Shown here piece by piece: positions 51,368-59,534 of a stretch of DNA of 64,000 nucleotides. Both the position numbers and the translations under genes were made by a program. Location of the stretch: positions 62,001 to 126,000 of the forward strand of contig NZ_BAABRU010000005.1 in assembly GCF_039545135.1 (NCBI RefSeq), in the 5' to 3' direction. Positions within the stretch are counted from its first letter, which is position 1, and each line of letters begins with the position of its first letter. The notes beneath the pieces were generated by a model that ran no database searches, was not told where the DNA came from, and was given only the letters and a program-made list of their open reading frames with translations. This DNA is from Herpetosiphon gulosus. Its GTDB lineage: Bacteria; Chloroflexota; Chloroflexia; Chloroflexales; Herpetosiphonaceae.

Positions 51368-52435
51368 ATGGCTCAAATAGATCAATCGTTGGATGGATTG
51401 GAGCGTACAGCGGTGGGAGCATGGAATATCATCGGAAATGAGTGGGCGGTCGAATTATTGCGCTTGGCAATTGCCCGTAATTCAGCTAGCCATGCCTATT
51501 TGCTGACCGGATTGCCGAATATTGGCAAATCAACCCTCGCCCTACATATGGCTCAAGCGCTCAACTGTGAAGCCAACAATAGTGATGTTTGTGGCAACTG
51601 TCGCGCTTGCAAGCGGATTGCTAAGGGTAATTTCCCCGATGTGCGGATTGTGGGCTTAGCTGAACAGGCCGCCCAACAAAAAGCTAGCGAAAGCATCAAA
51701 ACTCGTTTGGGCATCGATACCGTGCGCGAATGGCAGGCTGATATTGCGCTGCGACCTTACGAAGGGCGACGGCGGGTATTTATTATGCATGATGCCGAAA
51801 CCATGACCGAACAAGCCGCCAATGCCTTGCTCAAAACCCTCGAAGAACCACCACCATTTGCCACCTTGATTTTGGTGGCTAATAGTGCTGGCGATTTGTT
51901 GCCAACGATCACCTCGCGTTGTCATGTGCTCAAATTGCGCCCAGTGCCACGCCAACAAGTGACCCAAGCATTAATCGAACGCTGGCAGATTGCTCCCGAT
52001 GATGCGGCGATTGTGGCCGCATGGAGTGCAGGCCGGATCGGCTGGGCCGCCACGGTGGCTCAATCGCCCGACCTATTGCAAGCTCGCGCCGAGCAACTTG
52101 AGAGTTTGATTGAGTTGCCAAGCAAGCCGTTGCTTGAGCGTTTCAAATGGGCCGAAAGCTGGAGCAAGGCCAATCGCGAGCGTGATGAGCTGTTTGCGAT
52201 GCTCGAATTGTGGCAAGTTTGGTGGCGCGATGTGCTACTGACCGCCGCTGGCACTCAGCAAGGCCTGATTAATATCGATCGAATCGAAGATTTACAGGCG
52301 TTGGCGCGTTTGCCATTAGCTGCGATTCATAAAACACTCAAGGGCATTAATGATGCAGTCACCCAAATTCGCGAGAATGTTAGCCCGCAATTGGCCCTAG
52401 AGGGCGTGTTGCTCAATTTGGCTGGGGCGAAGTAG
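51368..52435 (+). CDS. holB: DNA polymerase III delta-prime subunit
   Basis: A 355-residue clamp-loader protein. It has HAYLLTGLPNIGKSTLALHMAQALNC (degenerate P-loop GLPNIGKST), a zinc module (CEANNSDVCGNCRACKRI), RRVFIMHDAETMTEQAANALLKTLEEPPP (Walker B region) and the SRC motif in TITSRCHVLKL. It belongs to the holB/DnaX-like group and would load the sliding clamp with other subunits. The ATG at 51368 gives the usual start AQIDQSLDGLERTAVGAWNIIGNEWAVELL; the ribosome site is weak, but the frame from 51311 is not credible because it adds a hydrophobic tail. Confidence 0.9.
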   Translation: MAQIDQSLDGLERTAVGAWNIIGNEWAVELLRLAIARNSASHAYLLTGLPNIGKSTLALHMAQALNCEANNSDVCGNCRACKRIAKGNFPDVRIVGLAEQAAQQKASESIKTRLGIDTVREWQADIALRPYEGRRRVFIMHDAETMTEQAANALLKTLEEPPPFATLILVANSAGDLLPTITSRCHVLKLRPVPRQQVTQALIERWQIAPDDAAIVAAWSAGRIGWAATVAQSPDLLQARAEQLESLIELPSKPLLERFKWAESWSKANRERDELFAMLELWQVWWRDVLLTAAGTQQGLINIDRIEDLQALARLPLAAIHKTLKGINDAVTQIRENVSPQLALEGVLLNLAGAK

Positions 52436-52439
52436 GAAC

Positions 52440-52515
52440 GTTGGGGATCGGTTGTTGGGGGTTGGGGATGAGGTTGATGTTAAACCGCGAAGAACGCGAA
52501 GATCGCGAAGCTGGG
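52440..52515. repeat. Mosaic modules after holB
   Basis: GGGGATCGGTTGTTGGGGG and CCGCGAAGAACGCGAAGATC strings, matching modules in other gaps. Confidence 0.65.
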
Positions 52516-52517
52516 GC

Positions 52518-52718
52518 TATAGGCTATAGATGTAATGGTTCATTGGGTTAATAATTAATTATACCGTGCCCTCACCCCCAGCCCCTCTCCCACGGCGGCG
52601 GGCGAGGGGAGCACGCCTGGAGCGGTTCCCCCTCGCCTCGCGTGCGGGCGAGGGGGTCAGGGGGTGAGGGCATGCTGGCCGTTGTTCATGCGATAAACCA
52701 TTACATATAGGCTATAGA
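52518..52718. mobile_element. GC-rich palindromic element, copy 8, with 13-bp target duplication
   Basis: TATAGGCTATAGA occurs at 52518-52530 and 52706-52718, exactly outside TGTAATGGTT (from 52531) and its reverse complement AACCATTACA (ending 52705). The core (52568-52672) has CCCTCACCCCC and GGGGGTGAGGG ends and both arms. The terminal sequence is shared with copies 4 and 6. Confidence 0.8.
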
Positions 52719-52870
52719 TGGACGACCCTGGAATTATCAAGCATCGTTCCGATAGCCTAGCGCCTTCAGCCTTTAGCCATTAATCCTCTGCGCCGCTGCG
52801 TTAAAACCTGCACTCATTCCTGACCCCTAATCTTCTCGCTCTTCATCCTTCATCCCTCGGCTTTGTTGTC
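52719..52870. repeat. Mosaic modules before pckG
   Basis: GTTCCGATAGCC, CCTTTAGCC, CCTCTGCGCCGCTGCG, TGACCCCTAATC and CATCCTTCATCCC strings. A similar order of modules occurs in the 183-bp repeat at 61479 and 61995. Confidence 0.65.
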
Positions 52871-52879
52871 ATCCCTCTG

Positions 52880-52928
52880 CCTTAAGTTGTGAAGTTTTTC
52901 CTTAAGTTTAGACGTGGGCTGGTATTCT
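52880..52928 (+). promoter_or_regulatory. pckG promoter with paired activator-like repeats
   Basis: CCTTAAGTT occurs at 52880-52888 and 52900-52908, exactly 20 bp apart, which puts the copies on one face of the DNA. TGGTATTCT (52920-52928) is an extended -10 box. The start of transcription would be about 52935. Confidence 0.5.
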
Positions 52929-52937
52929 ATAGACAGG

Positions 52938-52983
52938 TTCGCGATGGCGTGCAGGGGGTTCACAGAAAACCCGACATCGCGAA
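52938..52983 (+). promoter_or_regulatory. Hairpin at the 5' end of the pckG leader
   Basis: TTCGCGATG (52938) pairs perfectly with CATCGCGAA (52975), and inside it GGGTT (52956) pairs with AACCC (52968), leaving an asymmetric nine-base bulge. It starts about three bases after the predicted transcription start and ends six bases before the ribosome site GGAGG (52989-52993). Confidence 0.55.
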
Positions 52984-53003
52984 GCATTGGAGGAATCAGT
53001 ATT

Positions 53004-54833
53004 ATGAACGCACCAGCCTATGTACGCAATCAAGAACTCAAACGTTGGGTCGAAGAAATGGTTGCCTTGTGCAAGCCCGACGATGTGTATTGGTGTGATG
53101 GTTCTGACGAAGAATATGCATTGATGTGTGGGCGCTTGGTTGAGTCTGGAACCTTCGTTCCATTGAATCCCGAATTACGCCCCAATAGTTACTTAGCTCG
53201 TTCAAATCCTTCCGACGTGGCTCGGGTCGAAGATCGAACCTTTATTTGTAGCTTGAGCAAAGGCGATGCAGGCCCAACCAATAACTGGATGCATCCCAAG
53301 GAAATGAAGGAAAAACTGAACGGCTTGTTCGATGGCTCAATGCGTGGTCGCACCATGTACGTCGTTCCATTCAGCATGGGACCACTTGGCTCGCCAATCG
53401 CCCACATTGGGGTTGAATTGACCGACTCGCCCTATGTTGTGGTCAATATGAAGATTATGACCCGCATGAGCAGTGATGTCTATGCGGTGCTGGGCGAAAC
53501 AGGTCACTTTATTCCTTGTTTGCACTCGGTTGGTGCACCACTGCAACCAGGCCAAGCCGATGTTTCGTGGCCGTGTAACGAAAAAGAAAAATATATCGTG
53601 CACTTCCCCGAAGAACGCTCGATTTGGTCGTATGGTAGTGGTTATGGTGGCAATGCCTTGCTTGGCAAGAAATGCTTCGCCCTGCGGATTGCCTCGAATA
53701 TGGCTCGCGACGAAGGCTGGTTGGCCGAACATATGTTGGTACTTGGGGTTGAATCGCCAGTTGGTGAAAAAACTTATGTGGCTGCTGCCTTCCCAAGTGC
53801 TTGTGGCAAAACCAACTTTGCAATGCTGATTCCACCAACCGCAATGGATGGTTGGAAGGTAACCACGGTCGGCGATGATATTGCTTGGATTAAACCTGGC
53901 AAAGATGGCAAATTGTATGCAATCAATCCAGAAAGCGGCTACTTTGGCGTAGCTCCAGGCACGTCTGAGGAAACCAATCCAAACGCCATGGCCGCCTTGA
54001 GCAAAAATACAATCTTTACCAACGTTGCGCTCACGCCTGAAGGTGATATTTGGTGGGAAGGTATGACCAAAACCCCACCAGCCAAAGCAATCGACTGGAC
54101 GGGCCAAGAATGGACTCCTGACTGTGGCCGCAAAGCTGCGCACGCTAATGCCCGCTTTACCGCACCAGCCAGCCAATGTCCAAGTATCGACCCAGCTTGG
54201 GAAGATCCCCAAGGTGTGCCGATCGAGGCCTTTATCTTTGGCGGTCGCCGTAGCACCTTGATGCCATTGGTTTACCAAGCCTTCAACTGGACATACGGGG
54301 TTTATCAAGCAGCAACCATGGGTTCGGAAACCACGGCAGCAGCAATGTCGGCAGTTGGCGAAGTGCGCCGCGACCCAATGGCAATGCTTCCATTTGTGGG
54401 CTATCATATGGCCGACTACTTCAACCACTGGTTGCAGTTTGGTCGTACCATTCCAAACCCACCACGGATCTTCAGTGTCAACTGGTTCCGTAAAGACAAA
54501 AATGGCAAGTTCCTGTGGCCAGGCTTCGGCGAAAATATGCGGGTGCTCAAGTGGGTGGTCGAACGTGCTCACGGTCACGCAGTCGCCATCGAAAGCCCAA
54601 TTGGCTGGATGCCACGCTACCAAGATCTTGATTGGAGTGGCCTAAACTTCAGTGAAGACCAATTCCATGAGTTGATGTCGGTTGATCGCGACGATTGGAA
54701 TAAGGAAATTCTTTCACACGAAGAATTGTTCATCAAACTTTACGACCGCTTGCCAAAAGAATTTCTCTCGATTCGCGAGCTAATTCTTTCAAGCTTGTGG
54801 CGATCACCTGAACACTGGGAAGCGTTCGAATAA
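53004..54833 (+). CDS. pckG: Phosphoenolpyruvate carboxykinase (GTP)
   Basis: A 609-residue GTP-type PEPCK. It has [12 protein letters not shown] (the P-loop of the GTP class, kinase-1a), [11 protein letters not shown] (kinase-2), and the long [17 protein letters not shown] and FSVNWFRKD segments of the C-terminal half. It makes PEP from oxaloacetate, for gluconeogenesis. The ATG at 53004 follows GGAGG by ten bases and matches the family length; the frame is open upstream to 52914 but that part covers the promoter. A terminator follows. Confidence 0.97.
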   Translation: MNAPAYVRNQELKRWVEEMVALCKPDDVYWCDGSDEEYALMCGRLVESGTFVPLNPELRPNSYLARSNPSDVARVEDRTFICSLSKGDAGPTNNWMHPKEMKEKLNGLFDGSMRGRTMYVVPFSMGPLGSPIAHIGVELTDSPYVVVNMKIMTRMSSDVYAVLGETGHFIPCLHSVGAPLQPGQADVSWPCNEKEKYIVHFPEERSIWSYGSGYGGNALLGKKCFALRIASNMARDEGWLAEHMLVLGVESPVGEKTYVAAAFPSACGKTNFAMLIPPTAMDGWKVTTVGDDIAWIKPGKDGKLYAINPESGYFGVAPGTSEETNPNAMAALSKNTIFTNVALTPEGDIWWEGMTKTPPAKAIDWTGQEWTPDCGRKAAHANARFTAPASQCPSIDPAWEDPQGVPIEAFIFGGRRSTLMPLVYQAFNWTYGVYQAATMGSETTAAAMSAVGEVRRDPMAMLPFVGYHMADYFNHWLQFGRTIPNPPRIFSVNWFRKDKNGKFLWPGFGENMRVLKWVVERAHGHAVAIESPIGWMPRYQDLDWSGLNFSEDQFHELMSVDRDDWNKEILSHEELFIKLYDRLPKEFLSIRELILSSLWRSPEHWEAFE

Positions 54834-54869
54834 GCGTTGGCTTGATCAGCCATAACCCTAATCGTCAAA

Positions 54870-54906
54870 GGCGGTTGCAAGGTTACTTGCAGCCGCCCTT
54901 GTTATC
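54870..54906 (+). terminator. Terminator of pckG
   Basis: GGCGGTTGCAAG, a four-base loop and CTTGCAGCCGCC form a 12-bp stem with one G-U pair, followed by CTTGTTATC. It lies 36 bp after the stop. Confidence 0.8.
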
Positions 54907-55170
54907 AGTAAGGGGTCAGTTGTCAGGGGCTAGGGGTCAGCAACCGCGAAGATTGATCCACGAAGAGCACGAAGGACACGAAGGAACGGAACCGCGAAGC
55001 ACGCGAAGATCGCGAAGGCTTCTTTAGCCACAGATTCCACAGATTTACCCTCGTCCTTCATCCCTCATCCCTCAGCCGTCATCCTTCTCAACGCTCTGCG
55101 CCGCTGCGTTAAAACCTAACCCTACTTCCTGACCCCTGACCCCTCGCCCCTAAATCCTCGCCCCTAAATC
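54907..55170. repeat. Mosaic of short intergenic repeat modules
   Basis: GGGGTCAGTTGTCAGGGGC, GATCCACGAAGAGCACGAAG, ACCGCGAAGCACGCGAAGA, TAGCCACAGATTCCACAG, CATCCCTCATCCCTCAGCC, CTCTGCGCCGCTGCG and CCTGACCCCTGACCCCTCG strings. This gap has the densest run of modules in the window. Non-coding. Confidence 0.8.
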
Positions 55171-55177
55171 CTTCGGT

Positions 55178-56230
55178 TCACTCCTCGTTTTCCCAGCCTT
55201 GGTCTTGCAAGGTGCTGCGCAGAGCTTTGCTCAGGGTTTCGATTTGCTTGAGCACGAGCCGTACTTTGAATGGCGCATTTTCATCGCTTTCCAGCCATTT
55301 GCTGAAATCGCCCTCGTGCACTGCCCGTGAAATCCGATCAGTTTCATCGACCATTTGATCGAGCGAGCGAATGCGGAAAACCCGTGATTTATTCTTCTTG
55401 GCTTCGGTTTCTTCAACGACCGCGAAGAATTGATCGTGCTCTTGCTGAATGCGCTCGTCTTCATCATCCCAAATATCAGCATCATCGGGGTCAAGGCCAG
55501 CGCTCTCGGTCGAGCCACGGCTTAATCGTCCACCAGTTTGCTCGACTTCGCCGATGCGTTCGGTGCGTAATTCCAAGCCACCTTCGAGCGCATCGAGGGC
55601 GGCCTCAACCGAAAGCTCGGGGTTGGCAGTCAGATAGGCAGCCAAGCCGCTAATTTGGGCCGCCGACATACCTTCATCAGCAGCATAACGGGCTAGCTCA
55701 ACTTGGCGGCGTTCGTTGGGCAAACGCCGAATATGCTGAGCTTGGGTTACATTCAAATCGCCATTGCGCAGCAAGGCTTGAACTTCCTCAGGTAGATCAA
55801 GCAAGCTCAAATAGCGGCGCACCGAGCGGCCAACCAAGCCAACTCGCTTGCCAACTTCCTCATCGAGGTCGCCATTTACCCCAACTTCATTCAGTTGATC
55901 GCGTAGTCGTTTGAAGGCCACGGCTTTTTCTAAATCATTCAGATCCAAGCGAGCCACATTTTCGGCCAATTGCTGGGTTAGGCGGTCAGCTTCTTGCAGA
56001 TCAAGCTTGATGCATGGCACGCGTTCGTAGCCGAGCGAGCTAATTGCTGCCAAGCGTCGCCCGCCATAAACCACGCGATAGCGATCTGCGCCAATGCCGA
56101 TAACCCCAAGTGGTTGCAACAGGCCTTGTTCGGCAATCGTTGCGGCTAGCGCGGCAATATCGCCTTGATCTTGGCGAATCCCGTTCGGGTCGGCTTCTAG
56201 TTGATCTAAGCTTAAATAGAGTAATTGCAT
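55178..56230 (-). CDS. ParB/RepB/Spo0J-family protein
   Basis: A 350-residue ParB-like protein. The N-terminal nuclease-like ParB domain shows LLYLSLDQLEADPNGIRQDQGDIAALAATIAEQGLLQPL and the CTPase box YRVVYGGRRLAAISSLG. A helix-turn-helix follows (EEVGKRVGLVGRSVRRYLSLLDLPEEVQALLRNGDLNVTQAQHI). The C-terminal third is acidic and basic in patches and not typical of chromosomal ParB. No parA is next to it and no parS-like palindrome was noted nearby, so it may be a ParB-like regulator or nucleoid factor rather than the segregation gene. It has the TGCTATAAT box upstream; the ribosome site is poor. Confidence 0.85.
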   Translation of the reverse strand: MQLLYLSLDQLEADPNGIRQDQGDIAALAATIAEQGLLQPLGVIGIGADRYRVVYGGRRLAAISSLGYERVPCIKLDLQEADRLTQQLAENVARLDLNDLEKAVAFKRLRDQLNEVGVNGDLDEEVGKRVGLVGRSVRRYLSLLDLPEEVQALLRNGDLNVTQAQHIRRLPNERRQVELARYAADEGMSAAQISGLAAYLTANPELSVEAALDALEGGLELRTERIGEVEQTGGRLSRGSTESAGLDPDDADIWDDEDERIQQEHDQFFAVVEETEAKKNKSRVFRIRSLDQMVDETDRISRAVHEGDFSKWLESDENAPFKVRLVLKQIETLSKALRSTLQDQGWENEE

Positions 56231-56268
56231 AAATTTGGAGCCTCGTGTTGATTTGGCAAAACACCGTG

Positions 56269-56277
56269 ATTATAGCA
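56269..56277 (-). promoter_or_regulatory. Extended -10 promoter of ParB-like gene
   Basis: Minus-strand TGCTATAAT, the same box as for lon and the kinase gene, lies 39 bp before the ATG at 56230. Confidence 0.6.
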
Positions 56278-56373
56278 CACCTATTCTGGTTCAATCTAGT
56301 CGCTTGCTGGCGGTTAAAGCAAACTCACCACGATTAAGCCATAATCGTGGTGAGGTCTCAACGAATAATTGAT

Positions 56374-57852
56374 TTAGGCTCCAATCAAATCTTCGACGAT
56401 TTTGGCGCTGGATAATACGCCTGGCAAGCCAGCCCCAGGATGGGTTCCCGCCCCGACAAAGTAAAGATTGGGGATTTCTTCCGAGCGATTGTGCGGACGG
56501 AACCATGCCGATTGAGTTAGGATTGGCTCGACCGAGAAGGCGCTGCCTTGGTAGCTATTTAGGGTTTCGGCAAAATGCAAGGGCGTGATCATATGCTCGC
56601 TGACAATGTGTTTGGATAAATTGGGCAAGTAGCGATCTTCCAAAAAGTTCATAATTCGGTCGCGATATGGCTTGGCTGCTTGCCGCCAATCGGTGCCCGA
56701 ACCAAGGTGCGGTACTGGCGAGAGCACATAAAAAGCCTCACAGCCTGCTGGTGCTAATGAAGGATCGGTCAAGGTTGGCATATGCAAATACAGCGAGAAA
56801 TCATCGGCAAGCTGTTTTTTCGTGAAAATATCATCAAGCAAGGGCTGGTAGCGTGGTCCCAAAATAATATCGTGATGGGCGAGTTTTGGCCCATCTTGGC
56901 CGCGATATTGCCGATCAGTGCCAAAATAGATCACGACCAGCGACATCGAATAGCGCATACGAGCGAGCTTGCGGTCAGTGTATTTTTTGCGCACACTGCT
57001 AGGCAAGAGGTTTTGGTAGGCCCAAGCCACTTCGCTATTGCAAACCACTGCATCGGCTTTGATCTCGCTGCCATCGCGCAGGCGCACGCCCGTGGCCTTG
57101 CCATTGTAGGTGCTAATTTCAGCCACATCGCGATTGAACTCGATTTTGCCGCCCAAATCTTCAAATAATTTGACCAAGGCTTGAACGAGTGCCCCTGTGC
57201 CGCCTTTGGCAAACCACACGCCCCATTTACGTTCGAGAAAGTTGATCAAGGTATAAATGCTGGTAGTTTGGAAGGGGTTGCCGCCGACCAGCAACGGGTG
57301 AAAACTGAGCACTTGGCGCAAACGCTCATCTTGCACAAATTTAGAAACAAAGCCATAGACCGTGCGATACGACTCAAGTTTGATCATATCGGGCACAATT
57401 TTGAGCATATCAGCCAATTTCAAAAAAGGCTGATCGGCTAATTCAGTAAAGCCTTTGTTGAAAATCTGCTCGGCTCGGCGCACAAACTCCAAATACCCAT
57501 CAACATCAGCAGGGTTCCATTCGCGAATTTGGCGCACCATGCTTGGTAGGTCATCGGAATAATCGAAATGGCTTTGATCGTGGAAAAAGATTCGATAAAA
57601 TGGACTGACTGGCATCATCGTGACATAATCTTCGGTTTTGCGGCCCGCCAAGGTAAATAAATCATCAATCATAAATGGCGCGGTGATCACAGTTGGCCCG
57701 CCATCAAATTTAAAACCATCTTGCTCATAGACATAAGCTCGACCACCAGGCTTATCGCGCTTCTCCAAAATCGTCACATCGTGGCCTTTGGCTTGCAAGC
57801 GAATCGCCGCACCCAAACCGCCGAACCCACTGCCAATCACAACAATTCGCAT
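56374..57852 (-). CDS. CrtI-like phytoene desaturase family oxidoreductase
   Basis: A 492-residue FAD-binding amine-oxidase-fold enzyme. It has the Rossmann motif VVIGSGFGGLGAAIRLQAKGHDVTILEKRDKPGGRAY, the substrate-facing FDGGPTVITAPFM and the C-terminal FAD motif LYFVGAGTHPGAGLPGVLSSAKIV. This is the CrtI group that desaturates or isomerises carotenoid precursors; related members act on other isoprenoids or as CrtO/CrtN. ATG 57852 has GAGGA upstream; the frame runs back to 58140 without a good start. No other crt gene is adjacent, so the exact reaction is not certain. Confidence 0.88.
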   Translation of the reverse strand: MRIVVIGSGFGGLGAAIRLQAKGHDVTILEKRDKPGGRAYVYEQDGFKFDGGPTVITAPFMIDDLFTLAGRKTEDYVTMMPVSPFYRIFFHDQSHFDYSDDLPSMVRQIREWNPADVDGYLEFVRRAEQIFNKGFTELADQPFLKLADMLKIVPDMIKLESYRTVYGFVSKFVQDERLRQVLSFHPLLVGGNPFQTTSIYTLINFLERKWGVWFAKGGTGALVQALVKLFEDLGGKIEFNRDVAEISTYNGKATGVRLRDGSEIKADAVVCNSEVAWAYQNLLPSSVRKKYTDRKLARMRYSMSLVVIYFGTDRQYRGQDGPKLAHHDIILGPRYQPLLDDIFTKKQLADDFSLYLHMPTLTDPSLAPAGCEAFYVLSPVPHLGSGTDWRQAAKPYRDRIMNFLEDRYLPNLSKHIVSEHMITPLHFAETLNSYQGSAFSVEPILTQSAWFRPHNRSEEIPNLYFVGAGTHPGAGLPGVLSSAKIVEDLIGA

Positions 57853-57971
57853 CGAAATATTCCTCAAACAACCAAAAAACGGTATGATTAACGCTAATAA
57901 GCGCATTCTATGCCATGCTACGCGGATCATCGTGCGCTGGATGGTTGTAGAGGCCATGAAAGGAGAATTTT

Positions 57972-58757
57972 GTGCTTGACCTTGAACAAACTGAAGATGT
58001 TGGAACCTTGTTGAGTGCTGGGCGTGAGGCGGCGCAACGTGGCGATAAAACGACTGCCCGTAATGCCTTGCGTAAAGCCAATCGGCTTGCTCCAAATGAT
58101 GTCGCTGTGTTAATTGCTTTGGCTGAAGTAGTGGGGACATTTAACGAGCGGCGGTTGTTGCTTGAGCAGGCGCTGCAAGTAGAGCCAGAAAATATTGCCG
58201 CCCAAGGAGCGTTGGCGGCGCTCAAAAGTGGCGCGGCTAATCCACACCCAGCGGTTAATTTGCCGCCGATTGACCCAACCCCGTTGATGGCTCCCACGAG
58301 CGAAACGCTCTATTGCTATCGCCATCCGACGGTCGAAACCGGCTTGCGCTGTATTCAATGTGCGCGGCCAATCTGCTCGAAATGCAGCGAACGCACGCCT
58401 GTGGGCTTTATTTGCCCTGAATGTCGTAAAGAACGCCGATCGCCAATTTACCAAGTTGAGCCGCTTGATGCAGTTAAGGCTGGGGCGATTAGCTTGGTGA
58501 TTGGTGGAATTGGAGCCTATATTTGTAGCTTTTTCCCGCTGTTTCTCTTCTTTTTTATGGGTGCTGTGATTGGCGAAACAATTATGCGGGTGATCGATTG
58601 GGCCACGCGTAAACGTGGCTTGATGATGCAGATTGCTGGGGCGGGTGCGTTTGCCGTTGGGGCGATTTTGGCAGCACTATTTGCCGTTGGCTTCAATATT
58701 GGGCTAATTATTTTCTTGGTGATTGGGGTTAGCACGCTGGTGGCGCGTTTGCGCTAA
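57972..58757 (+). CDS. TPR and B-box-type zinc-finger membrane protein
   Basis: A 261-residue protein. Residues 1-90 look like tetratricopeptide helices (AGREAAQRGDKTTARNALRKANRLAPNDVAVLIALAEVVG, then EQALQVEPENIAAQGALAAL). Residues about 112-150 form a zinc finger of the B-box type: CYRHPTVETGLRCIQCARPICSKCSERTPVGFICPEC. The last 90 residues hold three membrane segments. It starts with GTG after AAGGAG. Similar proteins occur in Chloroflexota; no function is known to me. Its stop overlaps that of the convergent gene by four bases (CTAA). Confidence 0.72.
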   Translation: MLDLEQTEDVGTLLSAGREAAQRGDKTTARNALRKANRLAPNDVAVLIALAEVVGTFNERRLLLEQALQVEPENIAAQGALAALKSGAANPHPAVNLPPIDPTPLMAPTSETLYCYRHPTVETGLRCIQCARPICSKCSERTPVGFICPECRKERRSPIYQVEPLDAVKAGAISLVIGGIGAYICSFFPLFLFFFMGAVIGETIMRVIDWATRKRGLMMQIAGAGAFAVGAILAALFAVGFNIGLIIFLVIGVSTLVARLR

Positions 58758-59524
58758 GGAAACCATTTCTGGTTGAGCTTGGCGATCCAGCCTTCGGTGT
58801 GGAGTTGACCAAGCTCACGATTAATTTGGTTATGCAATTCGTAGGCAGTAATTGGCATCGCCAAGACAAATGGCTCGTAGCTGAGGCTTGCAAGGGTACG
58901 GGTTTGCTGGCGATTGTTGGTTTCTAAGGCGGTTAGATTCCCAACAATCGCTGCATCTGAAAAACCCCGTACCACCAGATCGGCAGTAGCAATTTCGATG
59001 TATGGGCTATTGTCGATCTGTTGCGGGTTGAACATTTGGCGGGCTAAGCTCTCACCTGGCGAGCCAAGTTGGACTGAAATCAAGCCAGTTAATTGGTTTT
59101 GTTGGGTGATTGGGTTGTTAGAGCTAACCAACAATTGTTGGCCGCCATCAAGGTAGGCTTGGCTATAGCGTGCCCGCCACCCCTCAGCTGGATTCTGAAT
59201 AATTCCGGCGGCAATCAGATCAACTTGATTGGGATTGACTGGATCAATCGCCGGAAACAAGCCATCGTAGCCAATTTGCCGCCATTCAACGGTTAAATCG
59301 AGGCGGCGAGCGATTTCCTCAACCAAATCCACATCGTAGCCCGTTGGTTGTTGGCCTTCTAATTGGGCAAATGGCAAGAAACCAAAATCGGTGCCAACCA
59401 CCAAGACACCCCGCGCCTTGGCACGTTGCCAGACGGGATCATCAGCGCCACCTTGGCTGCGAGTTGCCAGCCAAGCGTAGCCCAAAAGCACACAAATTGC
59501 CAAAATATCAAACAGTCGGCGCAT
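58754..59524 (-). CDS. ABC-type solute-binding protein family 3
   Basis: A 256-residue extracellular binding protein with one N-terminal hydrophobic signal segment (LFDILAICVLLGYAWLATRS; no lipobox Cys). The body has GVLVVGTDFGFLPFAQLEGQQPTGYDVDLVEEIARRL, the SBP_bac_3 (amino-acid-binding) signature. No permease or ATPase gene is next to it, so it may serve a transporter elsewhere or act as a sensor. Chosen start ATG 59524; a longer start at 59551 would overlap the MutS-like gene. It is 10 bp after the MutS-like stop, and convergent with the zinc-finger gene. Confidence 0.85.
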   Translation of the reverse strand: MRRLFDILAICVLLGYAWLATRSQGGADDPVWQRAKARGVLVVGTDFGFLPFAQLEGQQPTGYDVDLVEEIARRLDLTVEWRQIGYDGLFPAIDPVNPNQVDLIAAGIIQNPAEGWRARYSQAYLDGGQQLLVSSNNPITQQNQLTGLISVQLGSPGESLARQMFNPQQIDNSPYIEIATADLVVRGFSDAAIVGNLTALETNNRQQTRTLASLSYEPFVLAMPITAYELHNQINRELGQLHTEGWIAKLNQKWFP

Positions 59525-59534
59525 AATGGGCCTG

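Noticed and set aside
53337-54623. A 428-codon open frame opposite pckG
   Set aside because: It is an antisense shadow of a highly conserved gene, rich in Trp and His, with no domain match and no ribosome site.
54940-55018. ACGAAG 9-base tandem repeats as a possible CRISPR array or repeat protein
   Set aside because: The period is 9 bases with no spacers of uniform length, and any frame across it reads as low-complexity peptide joined to stops. It is a dispersed intergenic module.
55178-56230. Replication origin or partition locus around the ParB-like gene
   Set aside because: No parA, dnaA, dnaN or parS-like palindrome (TGTTTCACGTGAAACA type) was found nearby.
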